Assembly (NCBI RefSeq): GCF_001570545.1 | Contig: NZ_BBXD01000008.1 | Span: 186,001-250,000 of the forward strand | From: Herbidospora mongoliensis | GTDB taxonomy: Bacteria > Actinomycetota > Actinomycetes > Streptosporangiales > Streptosporangiaceae | Direction of reading: 5' to 3' | Length of the DNA stretch: 64,000 nt | Part shown: positions 23,984 to 33,021 of the stretch, one piece after another | How the letters are laid out: each line of letters begins with the position of its first letter | Numbering within the stretch: position 1 is the stretch's first letter | The notes under the pieces: model-generated | Seen by the model: the letters and a program-made list of their open reading frames with translations, nothing else | Told to the model about the DNA's origin: nothing | Database searches by the model: none | Translations under genes and position numbers: made by a program

Positions 23984-25496
23984 GCGCGGCCAGGTCCTCA
24001 CCGAGGAGCAGTTTCTCCGCCTTGCCGCTTACGGCGAGGCGGAGCAGGTGGAGCCCGGCTGGAACCTGTACTCCACCGGCGACGACTCCTACGACCTCTT
24101 CCTGCTCCTGACGGCGGAAGTGGACATCGTCCTCGAACCGGACCACGTGATCTACCGGACCCTCCCCGGCGACTTCCTCGGCGAGCTCAGCCTGCTGACC
24201 GGCCAGCACGTCTACCTGACCGCCCGGGTGGTCGCCGCCGGGACCGTGGTCCGGATCGACGCTGAGCGGCTCCGCCGCGCCCTCGCCGAGCAGGTCGACA
24301 TCGCCGACGTGCTGCTCACCGCCTTCCGGGACCGCCGCGAGGCCATCCGCTCCGCCGCCGGCGGCGCCCTGGAGATCATCGGTCACCCGGACAGCGCGGC
24401 GACCCTGGCACTGCGCACCTACGTGGAGCAACTACTCCTCCCGCACACCTTCCGCGAGGCGGACAGCGCCGACGACGACCTCCCGGCCGCGATCGTCAAC
24501 GGCTCGTCGCTGCGGCGCGCGACCCCCGGCACCCTCGCCGAGGCGCTCGGCCTCACCTACCGCCCCGGCGACCGCCCGGTCGACCTCGTCGTCGTGGGCG
24601 CCGGCCCGGCGGGACTGGCCGCCGCCGTCTCCGGCGCGTCCGAGGGACTGGTCACCGTCCTGCTCGACCGCAGCGGCATCGGCGGCCAGGCCGCCAAGAG
24701 CGCCCGCATCGAGAACTACCTGGGCTTCCCCGAGGGGGTCAGCGGCCTGCACCTGGCCCGCCTGGCCATGGTTCAGGCCCTCAAATTCGGTGTACGAATC
24801 CACGCCCCCTGCGCCGTGGCGAGCCTCGACCTCTCCGACGAGCGACGCCCGGTCGTCGTGCTGGAGAACGGGGAACGCATCCCGTGCCGTGCGGTGATCG
24901 CCGCCACCGGCGCCCAATACCGGCGTCTCGACATCCCCGGCTGGGCGAGGTTCGAAAAGTCCGGGTGCATCCGTTACGCCGCCACCGAGTCGGACGTCCG
25001 AGGCTACGAGAACCACCCGGTGACCGTCGTCGGGGGCGCCAACTCGGCCGGGCAGGCGGCTCTTTCCCTGGCCGCCAACGGCGCTCACGTCGACCTGGTC
25101 ATCCGGGGGCACGACCTGAAGCTGCGCATGTCGTCCTACCTGGCCGACCGGATCCTGGCCCATCCGCGGATCCGGGTCCACACCGGCGGCACGATCCTCG
25201 AACTGGCCGGCGACGACGTCCTGACGTCGATCGTGGTCGAGTCTTCGGAACGGCTGCCCAGCAGGGCGCTGTTCTGCTTCGTCGGCGCCGACCCGGTGTC
25301 GGGCTGGCTGGCCGGCGTGGCCACAGCCGACGACGGATTCATCCGCACCGAGTCGTCCCTGCCCTTCCAGACCAGCGCGCCCAGGGTTTTCGCGGTCGGC
25401 GACCTCCGCTCGGGATCGACCAAACGCGTGGCCACGGCCGTCGGAGAGGGGGCGAGCGCCGTCTCGTCCGTCCACACGGCACTCGCCGGAGACTGA
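23970..25496 (+). CDS. cNMP-binding-domain/thioredoxin-reductase-like FAD oxidoreductase
   Basis: A 508-residue fusion. Residues 15-125 form a cyclic-nucleotide-binding beta-roll (VEPGWNLYSTGDDSYDLFLLL, LPGDFLGELSLLTGQHVYLTARV). After a helical linker, a thioredoxin-reductase fold begins at about 205 with VVVGAGPAGLAAAVSGASEG for FAD and continues with VVGGANSAGQAALSLAANGA at about 352 for NAD(P)H and FAVGDLRSGSTKRVATAVGEGA at the end. The redox CxxC of true thioredoxin reductases is missing: the position reads SGCIRYAATE. It therefore cannot pass electrons to thioredoxin in the normal way. It overlaps the upstream hydrolase by 14 nt. Confidence 0.9.
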   Translation: MPQAERGQVLTEEQFLRLAAYGEAEQVEPGWNLYSTGDDSYDLFLLLTAEVDIVLEPDHVIYRTLPGDFLGELSLLTGQHVYLTARVVAAGTVVRIDAERLRRALAEQVDIADVLLTAFRDRREAIRSAAGGALEIIGHPDSAATLALRTYVEQLLLPHTFREADSADDDLPAAIVNGSSLRRATPGTLAEALGLTYRPGDRPVDLVVVGAGPAGLAAAVSGASEGLVTVLLDRSGIGGQAAKSARIENYLGFPEGVSGLHLARLAMVQALKFGVRIHAPCAVASLDLSDERRPVVVLENGERIPCRAVIAATGAQYRRLDIPGWARFEKSGCIRYAATESDVRGYENHPVTVVGGANSAGQAALSLAANGAHVDLVIRGHDLKLRMSSYLADRILAHPRIRVHTGGTILELAGDDVLTSIVVESSERLPSRALFCFVGADPVSGWLAGVATADDGFIRTESSLPFQTSAPRVFAVGDLRSGSTKRVATAVGEGASAVSSVHTALAGD

Positions 25497-25589
25497 CAGG
25501 GCTCAGGCGGCCGATCCTGCGTCGCCGTCGGGCCTCCTGAGATCCGCTAGCCTGGCCGCTCCCCCACTTGAACAGAGGAAGGTGCGGCC

Positions 25590-26420
25590 GTGATCGGCTG
25601 GTTCGAAGCAGTCATTCTCGGGCTGATCCAAGGGCTCACCGAGTTCCTGCCGATCTCCTCAAGCGCCCACATCCGGGTGGTCTCGGCCTTCGCGGGCTGG
25701 CCCGACCCGGGAGCGGCGTTCACGGCGGTCATCCAGCTCGGCACGGAGGCCGCCGTGCTGATCTACTTCCGGAAAGAGCTCTGGGAGATCATCTCGACCT
25801 GGACGCGCTCGCTGTTCAACAAGGAGCTGCGCGGCACCTTCCCCGCCCGCATGGGCTGGTACATCATCGCCGGCACCCTGCCCATCGGCGTGCTCGGCCT
25901 GCTGCTGAAAGACCAGATCGAGGGCGTCTTCCGCGACCTGCGCATCGTCGGCGTCACGCTGATCGTCTTCGCGCTCATCCTGTGGTGGGCCGACCACACC
26001 GCGCGCAACACCCTGTCGCTGCAGAACCACCTCAACACCCGCCACGCCATCGGCTACGGCTTCGCCCAGGCGCTGGCCCTGATCCCCGGCGTCTCCCGCT
26101 CGGGCGGCACCGTGACCGCGGGTCTGCTGCTCGGCTACCGGCGTGAAGACGCCGCGCGATACTCGTTCCTGCTGGCCATCCCGGCCGTGCTCGCCTCGGG
26201 CGGGCTGGAGCTGTTCGAGATCGGCGAGGGCCAGGCCCCCGCGTGGGGCCCGACGATCCTGGCGACGGTGATCTCGTTCTTCGTGGGTTACGCGGCGGTG
26301 GCGTGGTTCCTGCGCTACATCAGCACCCACCGGTTCACCCCGTTCGTGATCTACCGGCTCGTGCTCGGGGCGTTCGTCATCCTGGCCGTTAGCGCCGGCT
26401 GGATCCCCGCCCAGGGGTAG
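25590..26420 (+). CDS. uppP: Undecaprenyl-diphosphatase
   Basis: Recycles the lipid carrier of wall synthesis by dephosphorylating undecaprenyl diphosphate at the outer face of the membrane, and gives some bacitracin tolerance. The 276-residue protein has about eight helices and both catalytic motifs: the Glu-rich GLIQGLTEFLPISSSAHI near the N-terminus and PGVSRSGGTVTAGLLLG at about residues 168-186. It diverges from E. coli BacA in length only slightly. GTG 25590 follows GAGGAAGG at about 8 nt. The stop codon is only 1 nt from the convergent small membrane-protein gene, so the two share their 3' ends. Confidence 0.97.
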   Translation: MIGWFEAVILGLIQGLTEFLPISSSAHIRVVSAFAGWPDPGAAFTAVIQLGTEAAVLIYFRKELWEIISTWTRSLFNKELRGTFPARMGWYIIAGTLPIGVLGLLLKDQIEGVFRDLRIVGVTLIVFALILWWADHTARNTLSLQNHLNTRHAIGYGFAQALALIPGVSRSGGTVTAGLLLGYRREDAARYSFLLAIPAVLASGGLELFEIGEGQAPAWGPTILATVISFFVGYAAVAWFLRYISTHRFTPFVIYRLVLGAFVILAVSAGWIPAQG

Positions 26421-26421
26421 C

Positions 26422-26598
26422 TCAGCTCTCCATCCCCATCACGATGATGAGCCCGACGAGGTGGATCAGCACGATGAACACCATGAACGCGACGAACAGC
26501 CACTTCGCCGGGCCGTGCTCGAAGGTCTTGTCCTCCTTGAGGGGAGGGCGCTTCGCCTGACGGTCGGCGATCCGCTCTTCCAGGGGCTTCCGCATCAT
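26422..26598 (-). CDS. Small single-pass membrane protein (58 aa)
   Basis: A charged cytosolic N-terminus (MMRKPLEERIADRQAKRPPLKEDKTFEHGPAKW) precedes one long helix, LFVAFMVFIVLIHLVGLIIVMGM. ATG 26598 is 6 nt after GAGGG; the two ATG codons upstream sit on top of that site. It is divergent from the MarR gene, and a perfect palindrome lies in the shared promoter region, so MarR probably represses both. No known family comes to mind. The layout suggests an accessory membrane peptide, possibly a modulator of an exporter, but that is inference. Confidence 0.7.
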   Translation of the reverse strand: MMRKPLEERIADRQAKRPPLKEDKTFEHGPAKWLFVAFMVFIVLIHLVGLIIVMGMES

Positions 26599-26621
26599 GA
26601 CCATCCCTCGGACGGAGTAGT

Positions 26622-26646
26622 TAGTACACTAATTGTTAGTGTACTA
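26622..26646. promoter_or_regulatory. MarR-type operator
   Basis: TAGTACACTAA and TTAGTGTACTA are perfect 11-bp inverted arms around a 3-nt centre, midway between the divergent marR and small membrane-protein genes. Confidence 0.8.
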
Positions 26647-26663
26647 GTTCCGAGGAGGCTTAC

Positions 26664-27110
26664 TTGAGTGAGATGGGCGACACCGTTGATCCGCTGTCCC
26701 TGGAGAACCAGGTCTGCTTCGCCCTGGCCGTCGCCTCGCGGTCGGTGATCGGGCTCTATCGGCCGGTGCTGGAGCCGATGGGCCTGACCCACCCGCAATA
26801 TCTGGTCATGCTGGCGCTGTGGGAAAGCGCGCCCCTGTCGGTCAAAGACCTCAGCGGCCTGCTGCAGCTCGACCCGGCCACGCTGTCGCCGCTGCTCAAA
26901 AGGCTGGAAGCGGCCGGATTCGTCGAGCGGCGGCGCGTGAGCACCGACGAACGCTCCCTGGCGGTGACGCTCACCGACACCGGCCGCGCCCTCCGCGCCG
27001 AGGCCGAGAAGATCCCCGCCACGATCGTCGAACGCCTCGGCATGGACGTGGCCGAACTGCAAGACCTGCACAAGGCGCTGACCCGGGTGATCGCCGCCGC
27101 GACGCGATGA
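26664..27110 (+). CDS. MarR-family transcriptional regulator (OhrR-like)
   Basis: A 148-residue winged-helix repressor. Helices LENQVCFALAVASRSVIGLYRPVLEPMGLTHPQYLVML open the fold, the DNA-reading helix is in LDPATLSPLLKRLEAAG and the wing is VERRRVSTDERSLAVTLT. The N-terminal segment, with one cysteine in ENQVCFALA, matches the position of the peroxide-sensing cysteine of OhrR, so redox sensing is plausible. TTG 26664 is 5 nt after GAGGAGG and is preferred to ATG 26673. The palindrome at 26622-26646 is the likely operator. No ohr gene is adjacent, so the regulated target is the small membrane protein and perhaps distant genes. Confidence 0.92.
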   Translation: MSEMGDTVDPLSLENQVCFALAVASRSVIGLYRPVLEPMGLTHPQYLVMLALWESAPLSVKDLSGLLQLDPATLSPLLKRLEAAGFVERRRVSTDERSLAVTLTDTGRALRAEAEKIPATIVERLGMDVAELQDLHKALTRVIAAATR

Positions 27111-27123
27111 CACACTCGTCTGC

Positions 27124-27855
27124 GTGAAACGCCTCCTCCTCATCGGGATCGGCGCCGGCGATCCGGACCATCTCACCCTCCAGGCCGTCAAAGCCATCGC
27201 GGCCACCGACGTCTTCTTCATCGTCGACAAGGGCGAGGAGAAGCGCGACCTGACGGACCTCCGCCACCAGATGATCGAGGATCACGCGCGGGACCCCTAC
27301 CGGATCGTCACCGCCACCGACCCCGAGCGCGACCGCACCGCGACGGCCTACGCCGAAGCGGTCGAAGACTGGCGCGAGCGCCGCGGCGTCCTCTACCACC
27401 GGATGATCGACGACGCCCTCGGAGAGGGCCAGACCGGCGCGTTCCTGATCTGGGGAGATCCAGGCGTGTACGACAGCACGCTCGCCGCCCTGGAACAACT
27501 CCCGGCCGATTTCGAGATCGAGGTCATCCCCGGCATCAGCGCGGTCGCGGCCCTCACCGCCCGCCACCGGATCGGCCTGACCCGGATCGCCCGCCCCGTT
27601 CACCTCACCACCGGCCGCCGCCTCGCCGACGAGGGCCCCAGCGCCGACGACATGGTCATCATGCTCGACGCCCGCCTGGCCTTCGAGGGCCTCGACGACT
27701 TCGACATCTACTGGGGCGCCTATCTGGGCACCCCCGACGAGATCCTGGTCTCTGGCCCGGTGGCCGAAGCGGGCCCGCGCATCAGGAAACTGCGCGCCGA
27801 AGCGAGGGAACGCAAGGGCTGGATCATGGACACCTATCTGCTCCGCAGGCGCTGA
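27124..27855 (+). CDS. cobF: Precorrin-6A synthase (deacetylating)
   Basis: An SAM-dependent C1-methyltransferase of the aerobic cobalamin pathway; it methylates precorrin-5 and releases acetate. The 243-residue protein starts LLLIGIGAGDPDHLTLQAVKAI, the SAM-binding start of the tetrapyrrole methylase fold. DVFFIVDKGEEKRDLTDLRHQMI is distinctive of CobF, and LIWGDPGVYDST and IPGISAVAALTARH follow as family motifs. No other cobalamin gene is nearby, so it is a scattered pathway member. It is 13 nt downstream of marR and its end overlaps the convergent NAD kinase gene by 22 nt. Confidence 0.94.
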   Translation: MKRLLLIGIGAGDPDHLTLQAVKAIAATDVFFIVDKGEEKRDLTDLRHQMIEDHARDPYRIVTATDPERDRTATAYAEAVEDWRERRGVLYHRMIDDALGEGQTGAFLIWGDPGVYDSTLAALEQLPADFEIEVIPGISAVAALTARHRIGLTRIARPVHLTTGRRLADEGPSADDMVIMLDARLAFEGLDDFDIYWGAYLGTPDEILVSGPVAEAGPRIRKLRAEARERKGWIMDTYLLRRR

Positions 27856-28754
27856 GCCTGTTCCCTGATCTCCTCCGGCACGAGCTCCAGCAACTGGTCG
27901 GGCCGCATCGGCAGGTCGAGCAGGCTGAGTTTGACCCGGTTCCGGCGGGCGTGCGTGGCCGCGTCGAAGCGCACCAGGTTCACCGCGTCCTGATGCAGCC
28001 GCACCCCCAGCCCGGCGCCTGGCAAGAGATCGCGGGTGTGCACGCCGTCCAGCAGCACCCTGGCGGTCTCGCCCGACCGGTTCGTCAGCGTCACCGCGTC
28101 GTCGACGCCGAACACGACCGTGCGATCGATGCCCGTCATGGGCGCCACCGCCGTCAACGCCAGCGCCGGGACGGAAGGCGACAACACGGGCCCGCCCGCC
28201 GCGTAGTTGTAGGCGGTCGACCCGGTGGGGGTGCAGGCCACGACCGCATCACACCGGTAGTAGCCGTATTGCACGCCGTGGACGGCCAGATCGACGTTCA
28301 CGGTCGCCCACTGACGCGTCCCCGTCACCACCGCGTCGTTGAACGCCGCCGCGCCGTCGACCATCAGGCAACTGTGCGGCTCCAGCAGGAAGTCACCCCT
28401 GGTCAACCTGTCGAGCGCGACCGGAAGCTCGGCGGGCGAGACCTCCACGAGAAACCCGAGGTTGCCGTGGTTGACCCCGAACACCGGCGTCGGCCGCCCC
28501 ACCACCAGGCGCATCGCCCCCAGCATCGTCCCGTCACCCCCCAGACTGACCACGGCGGTGGCCCGCTCGGCGAACTCGGCGGCGGTGACGGGATGAACGT
28601 CGGCCCCGAGCCGGGCGGCGTCGGCCTCGGGCGCGATCAGCGTGGCACCACGGGTCGCCGCGAACTCACGGATTAGCGTGACGGAACCGGCGACGGGGTT
28701 ACGCGGATGCGCCACCAGCCCGATGGTGTGCGTGTGGCCGGATTCGGATCCCAT
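27834..28754 (-). CDS. NAD kinase
   Basis: Phosphorylates NAD to NADP with ATP or polyphosphate. The 306-residue protein has the diagnostic VVSLGGDGTMLGAMRLV near residue 65, FGVNHGNLGFLVEV and CTPTGSTAYNYAAGGP. ATG 28754 follows GGGAG at about 8 nt and starts MGSESGHTHTIGLVAHP; an in-frame extension to 28853 is rejected. Actinobacteria often carry two NAD kinases and this has the NadK/PpnK layout, although the sequence after residue 200 is more diverged than usual, so I leave the symbol blank. It is divergent from argG; the region between holds the ARG box. Confidence 0.9.
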   Translation of the reverse strand: MGSESGHTHTIGLVAHPRNPVAGSVTLIREFAATRGATLIAPEADAARLGADVHPVTAAEFAERATAVVSLGGDGTMLGAMRLVVGRPTPVFGVNHGNLGFLVEVSPAELPVALDRLTRGDFLLEPHSCLMVDGAAAFNDAVVTGTRQWATVNVDLAVHGVQYGYYRCDAVVACTPTGSTAYNYAAGGPVLSPSVPALALTAVAPMTGIDRTVVFGVDDAVTLTNRSGETARVLLDGVHTRDLLPGAGLGVRLHQDAVNLVRFDAATHARRNRVKLSLLDLPMRPDQLLELVPEEIREQAQRLRSR

Positions 28755-28837
28755 GCCGTTCTCCCTACCCAGGGACCCGATGTTGAGCAGCATTGAAGTG
28801 GCTGGTGAGGCATGAGTGGGCAGGTCAGGGGCCTTGA

Positions 28838-30319
<1,482 letters not shown>

Positions 30320-30334
30320 CCGATGGATTGTCCG

Positions 30335-30377
30335 AAATCCCTGTCCAGCGCTCCAGCTGGACGGGGATTTTTCTTTT
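30335..30377 (+). terminator. Intrinsic terminator of argG
   Basis: AAATCCC and GTCCAGC pair with GCTGGAC and GGGATTT around a 6-nt loop, followed directly by a T-rich run. Confidence 0.9.
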
Positions 30378-30455
30378 GGACGATTACCGGACGGATGACC
30401 TTCGTGACTGCGGGTATCCGAGAACGGCACCGGCTCATCGACTGGGGGAGATGCC

Positions 30456-31778
30456 GTGAGGACCGCGAAACTCATGCTTCCGTTGGCACTGCTGCTCAGC
30501 GCATGCGCGACGACCGAACGGGCCGCGCCTGCCGAGACCCCGCCGGCCGCCGCGGCGGGTTCGTCCACCGGCGTTCCCATCCCCACCACCGCCGTGGGCA
30601 GGAAACTCACCTGGTACCTGGGCGCGCTCGACGCGCTGCCGATCCCCGCCGACCAGATCGAGCAGCATTTCGCGCCGTCGTTCCTCAAGCAGGTGCCCGC
30701 CGACCAGATCAACGAGGTCAGCACCACGCTCAAGGGCCTGCGCGTGGTCGAGATCCAGCACGCCACCGAGACCGACCTGGTCACGCTCGTCCAGTCAGGG
30801 GCGAACCAGGCGAAACTCACCATGGCCGTCGACCCGTCCGGCAAGATCGTCGGCCTGCTCGTCGCCCCGCCGGACTCACCCACCCCCGCGAGCTGGGGCG
30901 AGATCGACACCCGCCTCGCGGCCGTAGGCTCGTCGAGCTTCCTCGCCGCCGGCGAGAACTGCAAACCCGTCCACGCAATCGCCGCCGACCAGGTCCGCCC
31001 CCTGGGTTCGATGTTCAAGCTGTACGTTCTGGGCGCCGTCGCCCAGGAGATCAAAGCCGGCCGCCTTTCCTGGGACGACCAGCTGACCATCACCGACACC
31101 GAGAAGAGCCTGCCCAGCGGCGAGCTGCAGGACCGTCCCGACGGAACGAAGGTCCCGGTCAAAGAGGCCGCCAAACTGATGATCTCGATCAGCGACAACA
31201 CCGCCACCGACCTGCTGATCAACCGGGTGGGCAAACCGGCGGTGGAGGGCGTCATCCGCACCTGGTCCGCACACGCCGACCGCAACATCCCCCTCCTGAC
31301 GACCCGGGAGCTGTTCGTCCTGAAGGGCGCCGACTATCCCAAGTACGCCAAGGGATACCTGCGGGCCCCGGACAAACGCGCCTACCTCGAAGACACCGTG
31401 GACAAGGTCCCGACCAGCCAGATCAAGGCCTGGACGACCCCGCGCGAGGTCAACACGATCGAATGGTTCGGCAGCCCGACGGACATGTGCCGGGCCCTGG
31501 TCAACCTCGACGGACTGAGTGGCCCCGAACTGAACGAGGTCATGAGCACCGCCGACGCCGGCCTCGGGCTCGACGAGAAGACCTGGCCCACGGTGTGGTT
31601 CAAGGGCGGCTCCGAGCCCGGGGTGCTGACGCTGGGCTACCTGGCCAAGTCCGACAAGGACAAGATCGCGGTCGTGGTCGTCGAGGCAACGGACGAGAAG
31701 AAGGCCTTCCCCGAGATGGCCGCCGCGACCGAATACCTGGCGATCATCCGAGGAGCGTTCGGCCTGCTGCACGGGTGA
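30456..31778 (+). CDS. Lipoprotein serine hydrolase with beta-lactamase fold (LpqF/ORF12-like)
   Basis: A 440-residue lipoprotein: lipobox LLLSAC with the lipidated Cys17. Residues 45-160 form an N-terminal NTF2-like domain, the rest a class A beta-lactamase fold. Catalytic motifs are present: S185-M-F-K188, S246-D-N248 and K383-G-G385. No Glu166-type deacylation motif is evident, so beta-lactam hydrolysis is doubtful. The domain pair is that of mycobacterial LpqF and of ORF12/Cpe of the clavulanate cluster. It probably acts on an ester or amide in the envelope. GTG 30456 has GGGGGAG 5 nt upstream. A CCCGGG hairpin with a T run follows the stop. Confidence 0.87.
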   Translation: MRTAKLMLPLALLLSACATTERAAPAETPPAAAAGSSTGVPIPTTAVGRKLTWYLGALDALPIPADQIEQHFAPSFLKQVPADQINEVSTTLKGLRVVEIQHATETDLVTLVQSGANQAKLTMAVDPSGKIVGLLVAPPDSPTPASWGEIDTRLAAVGSSSFLAAGENCKPVHAIAADQVRPLGSMFKLYVLGAVAQEIKAGRLSWDDQLTITDTEKSLPSGELQDRPDGTKVPVKEAAKLMISISDNTATDLLINRVGKPAVEGVIRTWSAHADRNIPLLTTRELFVLKGADYPKYAKGYLRAPDKRAYLEDTVDKVPTSQIKAWTTPREVNTIEWFGSPTDMCRALVNLDGLSGPELNEVMSTADAGLGLDEKTWPTVWFKGGSEPGVLTLGYLAKSDKDKIAVVVVEATDEKKAFPEMAAATEYLAIIRGAFGLLHG

Positions 31779-31779
31779 G

Positions 31780-31801
31780 CCCGGGTTTCGCCCCGGGTTT
31801 T
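31780..31801 (+). terminator. Hairpin with T run after the serine hydrolase gene
   Basis: CCCGGG, a 6-nt loop, CCCGGG, then TTTT. Short but well placed 2 nt after the stop codon. Confidence 0.6.
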
Positions 31802-31816
31802 GTCGGTGGCGCTCGA

Positions 31817-31822
31817 TAGCGT
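31817..31822 (+). promoter_or_regulatory. -10 box (TAGCGT) for the 31829 gene
   Basis: TAGCGT ends 6 nt before ATG 31829, with no ribosome binding site. Confidence 0.4.
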
Positions 31823-31828
31823 GTTCGT

Positions 31829-32254
31829 ATGAGTTACGGCATCAGCTTCCTGCGCCGCGAGCCCGGCCAGACCTGGCACGACGCCCACGAGGCGCTGGCG
31901 ACCCGGGCCCCCGAGACCGTCGACTACGCGGTCTGGTCGGTCGTCGCGGTCGCCGCGCACGGGGTGCTCGGCGTGGCCTCGGAAGACCTCCTGAACTGCG
32001 AGGTCACCCAGCTCTCCACTGGCCTCCAGGCCGCCTGCTACCTGGGCCAGTGGAGCGTCTCGGTCCCCTACTGGCCCTCGGGCGAGGCGGCTGGGGAGCT
32101 CGCGACCCAACTGCGCGCGGTCTCCGAGATCATCGAACGTGCGACCGGGCTGACGGCCTACGACCCCCAGATCGGCGCCATGCTGTCGGAAATCGACGAC
32201 CTCGCGGGATCGGCCGCACCCTTCGACCTGACGGCAGCCCCTTGCGGCAGCTGA
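31829..32254 (+). CDS. Conserved hypothetical protein (141 aa)
   Basis: No family recognised. The protein starts MSYGISFLRREPGQTWHDAHEALA and contains a central section (TQLSTGLQAACYLGQWSVSVPYWPSGEAAGELATQLRAVSEIIERATGLTAYDP) that alternates strand and helix, consistent with a small alpha/beta fold. There are no membrane segments or cofactor motifs. The end region TGLTAYDPQIGAMLSEID matches a pattern I associate with immunity- or toxin-associated small actinobacterial proteins, but only weakly. The gene has its own leaderless-type promoter and is followed by about 200 bp without a gene. Confidence 0.6.
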   Translation: MSYGISFLRREPGQTWHDAHEALATRAPETVDYAVWSVVAVAAHGVLGVASEDLLNCEVTQLSTGLQAACYLGQWSVSVPYWPSGEAAGELATQLRAVSEIIERATGLTAYDPQIGAMLSEIDDLAGSAAPFDLTAAPCGS

Positions 32255-32458
32255 CGGCGCGACACGGATCGGGGCTGAGCGGCTGCCGTTGCCGTTGAAC
32301 TGGTGAGGGCCGGGCGTTGGGTTCTTCTGCCGGGTGGTTCGAGCTCTTGTTCCGTCTGCTGACGGCTCGACGCTGTTCTCGCTTCGGCGCGGAAGTGGCT
32401 CTGTCTTGATCGGCTCTGGCAGCCGGATGTCTGGTGCGCGTGCGATGATTGCGGGGCT

Positions 32459-32977
32459 ATGTCTGCGGCGCTGCCCTTTCGTCTCGCCCGTGCCACGGTG
32501 TTCGCCGTGGTGTGTTCGGGGCTTGCCGCTGTCGCCCACGGCTTCGCCGGTGGATCGGTCACCGCTCCAGGGTTGTCTCTCGCGTTCGGCCTCACGCTGG
32601 TCGCCGCGTTTCCGCTGAGTGCGCGGGAGCGCACCGCAGCCGGGATCGTGCCCGTCCTCGGGATCATGCAGGTTCTGTTGCACCTGCTCTTCTCGGTTCT
32701 GCACGTCTCCTCGCCCGAGCGCCTCGCCGGCCACCTGCACATGCCGAGTCTGAGCATGATCGTCCTGCATGTCTGGGCGGTCGTCGTCACCGCGTGGTGG
32801 CTGGGCCGGGGCGAGGAACTGTTCTGGACGCTGCTGCGCCGTCTGGGCAGCCGGATTGTCCGCGTTCTGTCGCTTCCGCGACCTCTTTCGGTAACAGGCG
32901 TTCCCGTGCTGCTCACGTCGGTTGTCGTGAAGAGCACCTATCGTCATCCTGTCGAAGGGCGTGGCCCACCTCTCTGA
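32459..32977 (+). CDS. Membrane protein with His/Met-rich loop, copper-cluster type
   Basis: A 172-residue protein with four or five helices. The segment LLHLLFSVLHVSSPERLAGHLHMPSLSMIVLHVWAVVVTAWWLGRGEELFW has histidines and methionines facing one side, as in membrane proteins that accompany copper genes in actinobacteria. The C-terminal tail (SLPRPLSVTGVPVL...) is polar. CopC and CopD-like genes lie 1.2 kb downstream, which supports a metal role, but a P450 gene separates them. The start at ATG 32459 has neither a good ribosome site nor a strict TANNNT box. The function remains inferred from residue pattern and neighbourhood. Confidence 0.65.
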   Translation: MSAALPFRLARATVFAVVCSGLAAVAHGFAGGSVTAPGLSLAFGLTLVAAFPLSARERTAAGIVPVLGIMQVLLHLLFSVLHVSSPERLAGHLHMPSLSMIVLHVWAVVVTAWWLGRGEELFWTLLRRLGSRIVRVLSLPRPLSVTGVPVLLTSVVVKSTYRHPVEGRGPPL

Positions 32978-33021
32978 GGCCGTACGCACCTTCCACCCTT
33001 GACGATGAGGAACCACGTGTA

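Noticed and set aside
32449-33021. N-terminal extension of the P450 gene
   Set aside because: The extension is an Arg/Pro-rich shadow of the membrane-protein gene, and a ribosome site marks ATG 33022.
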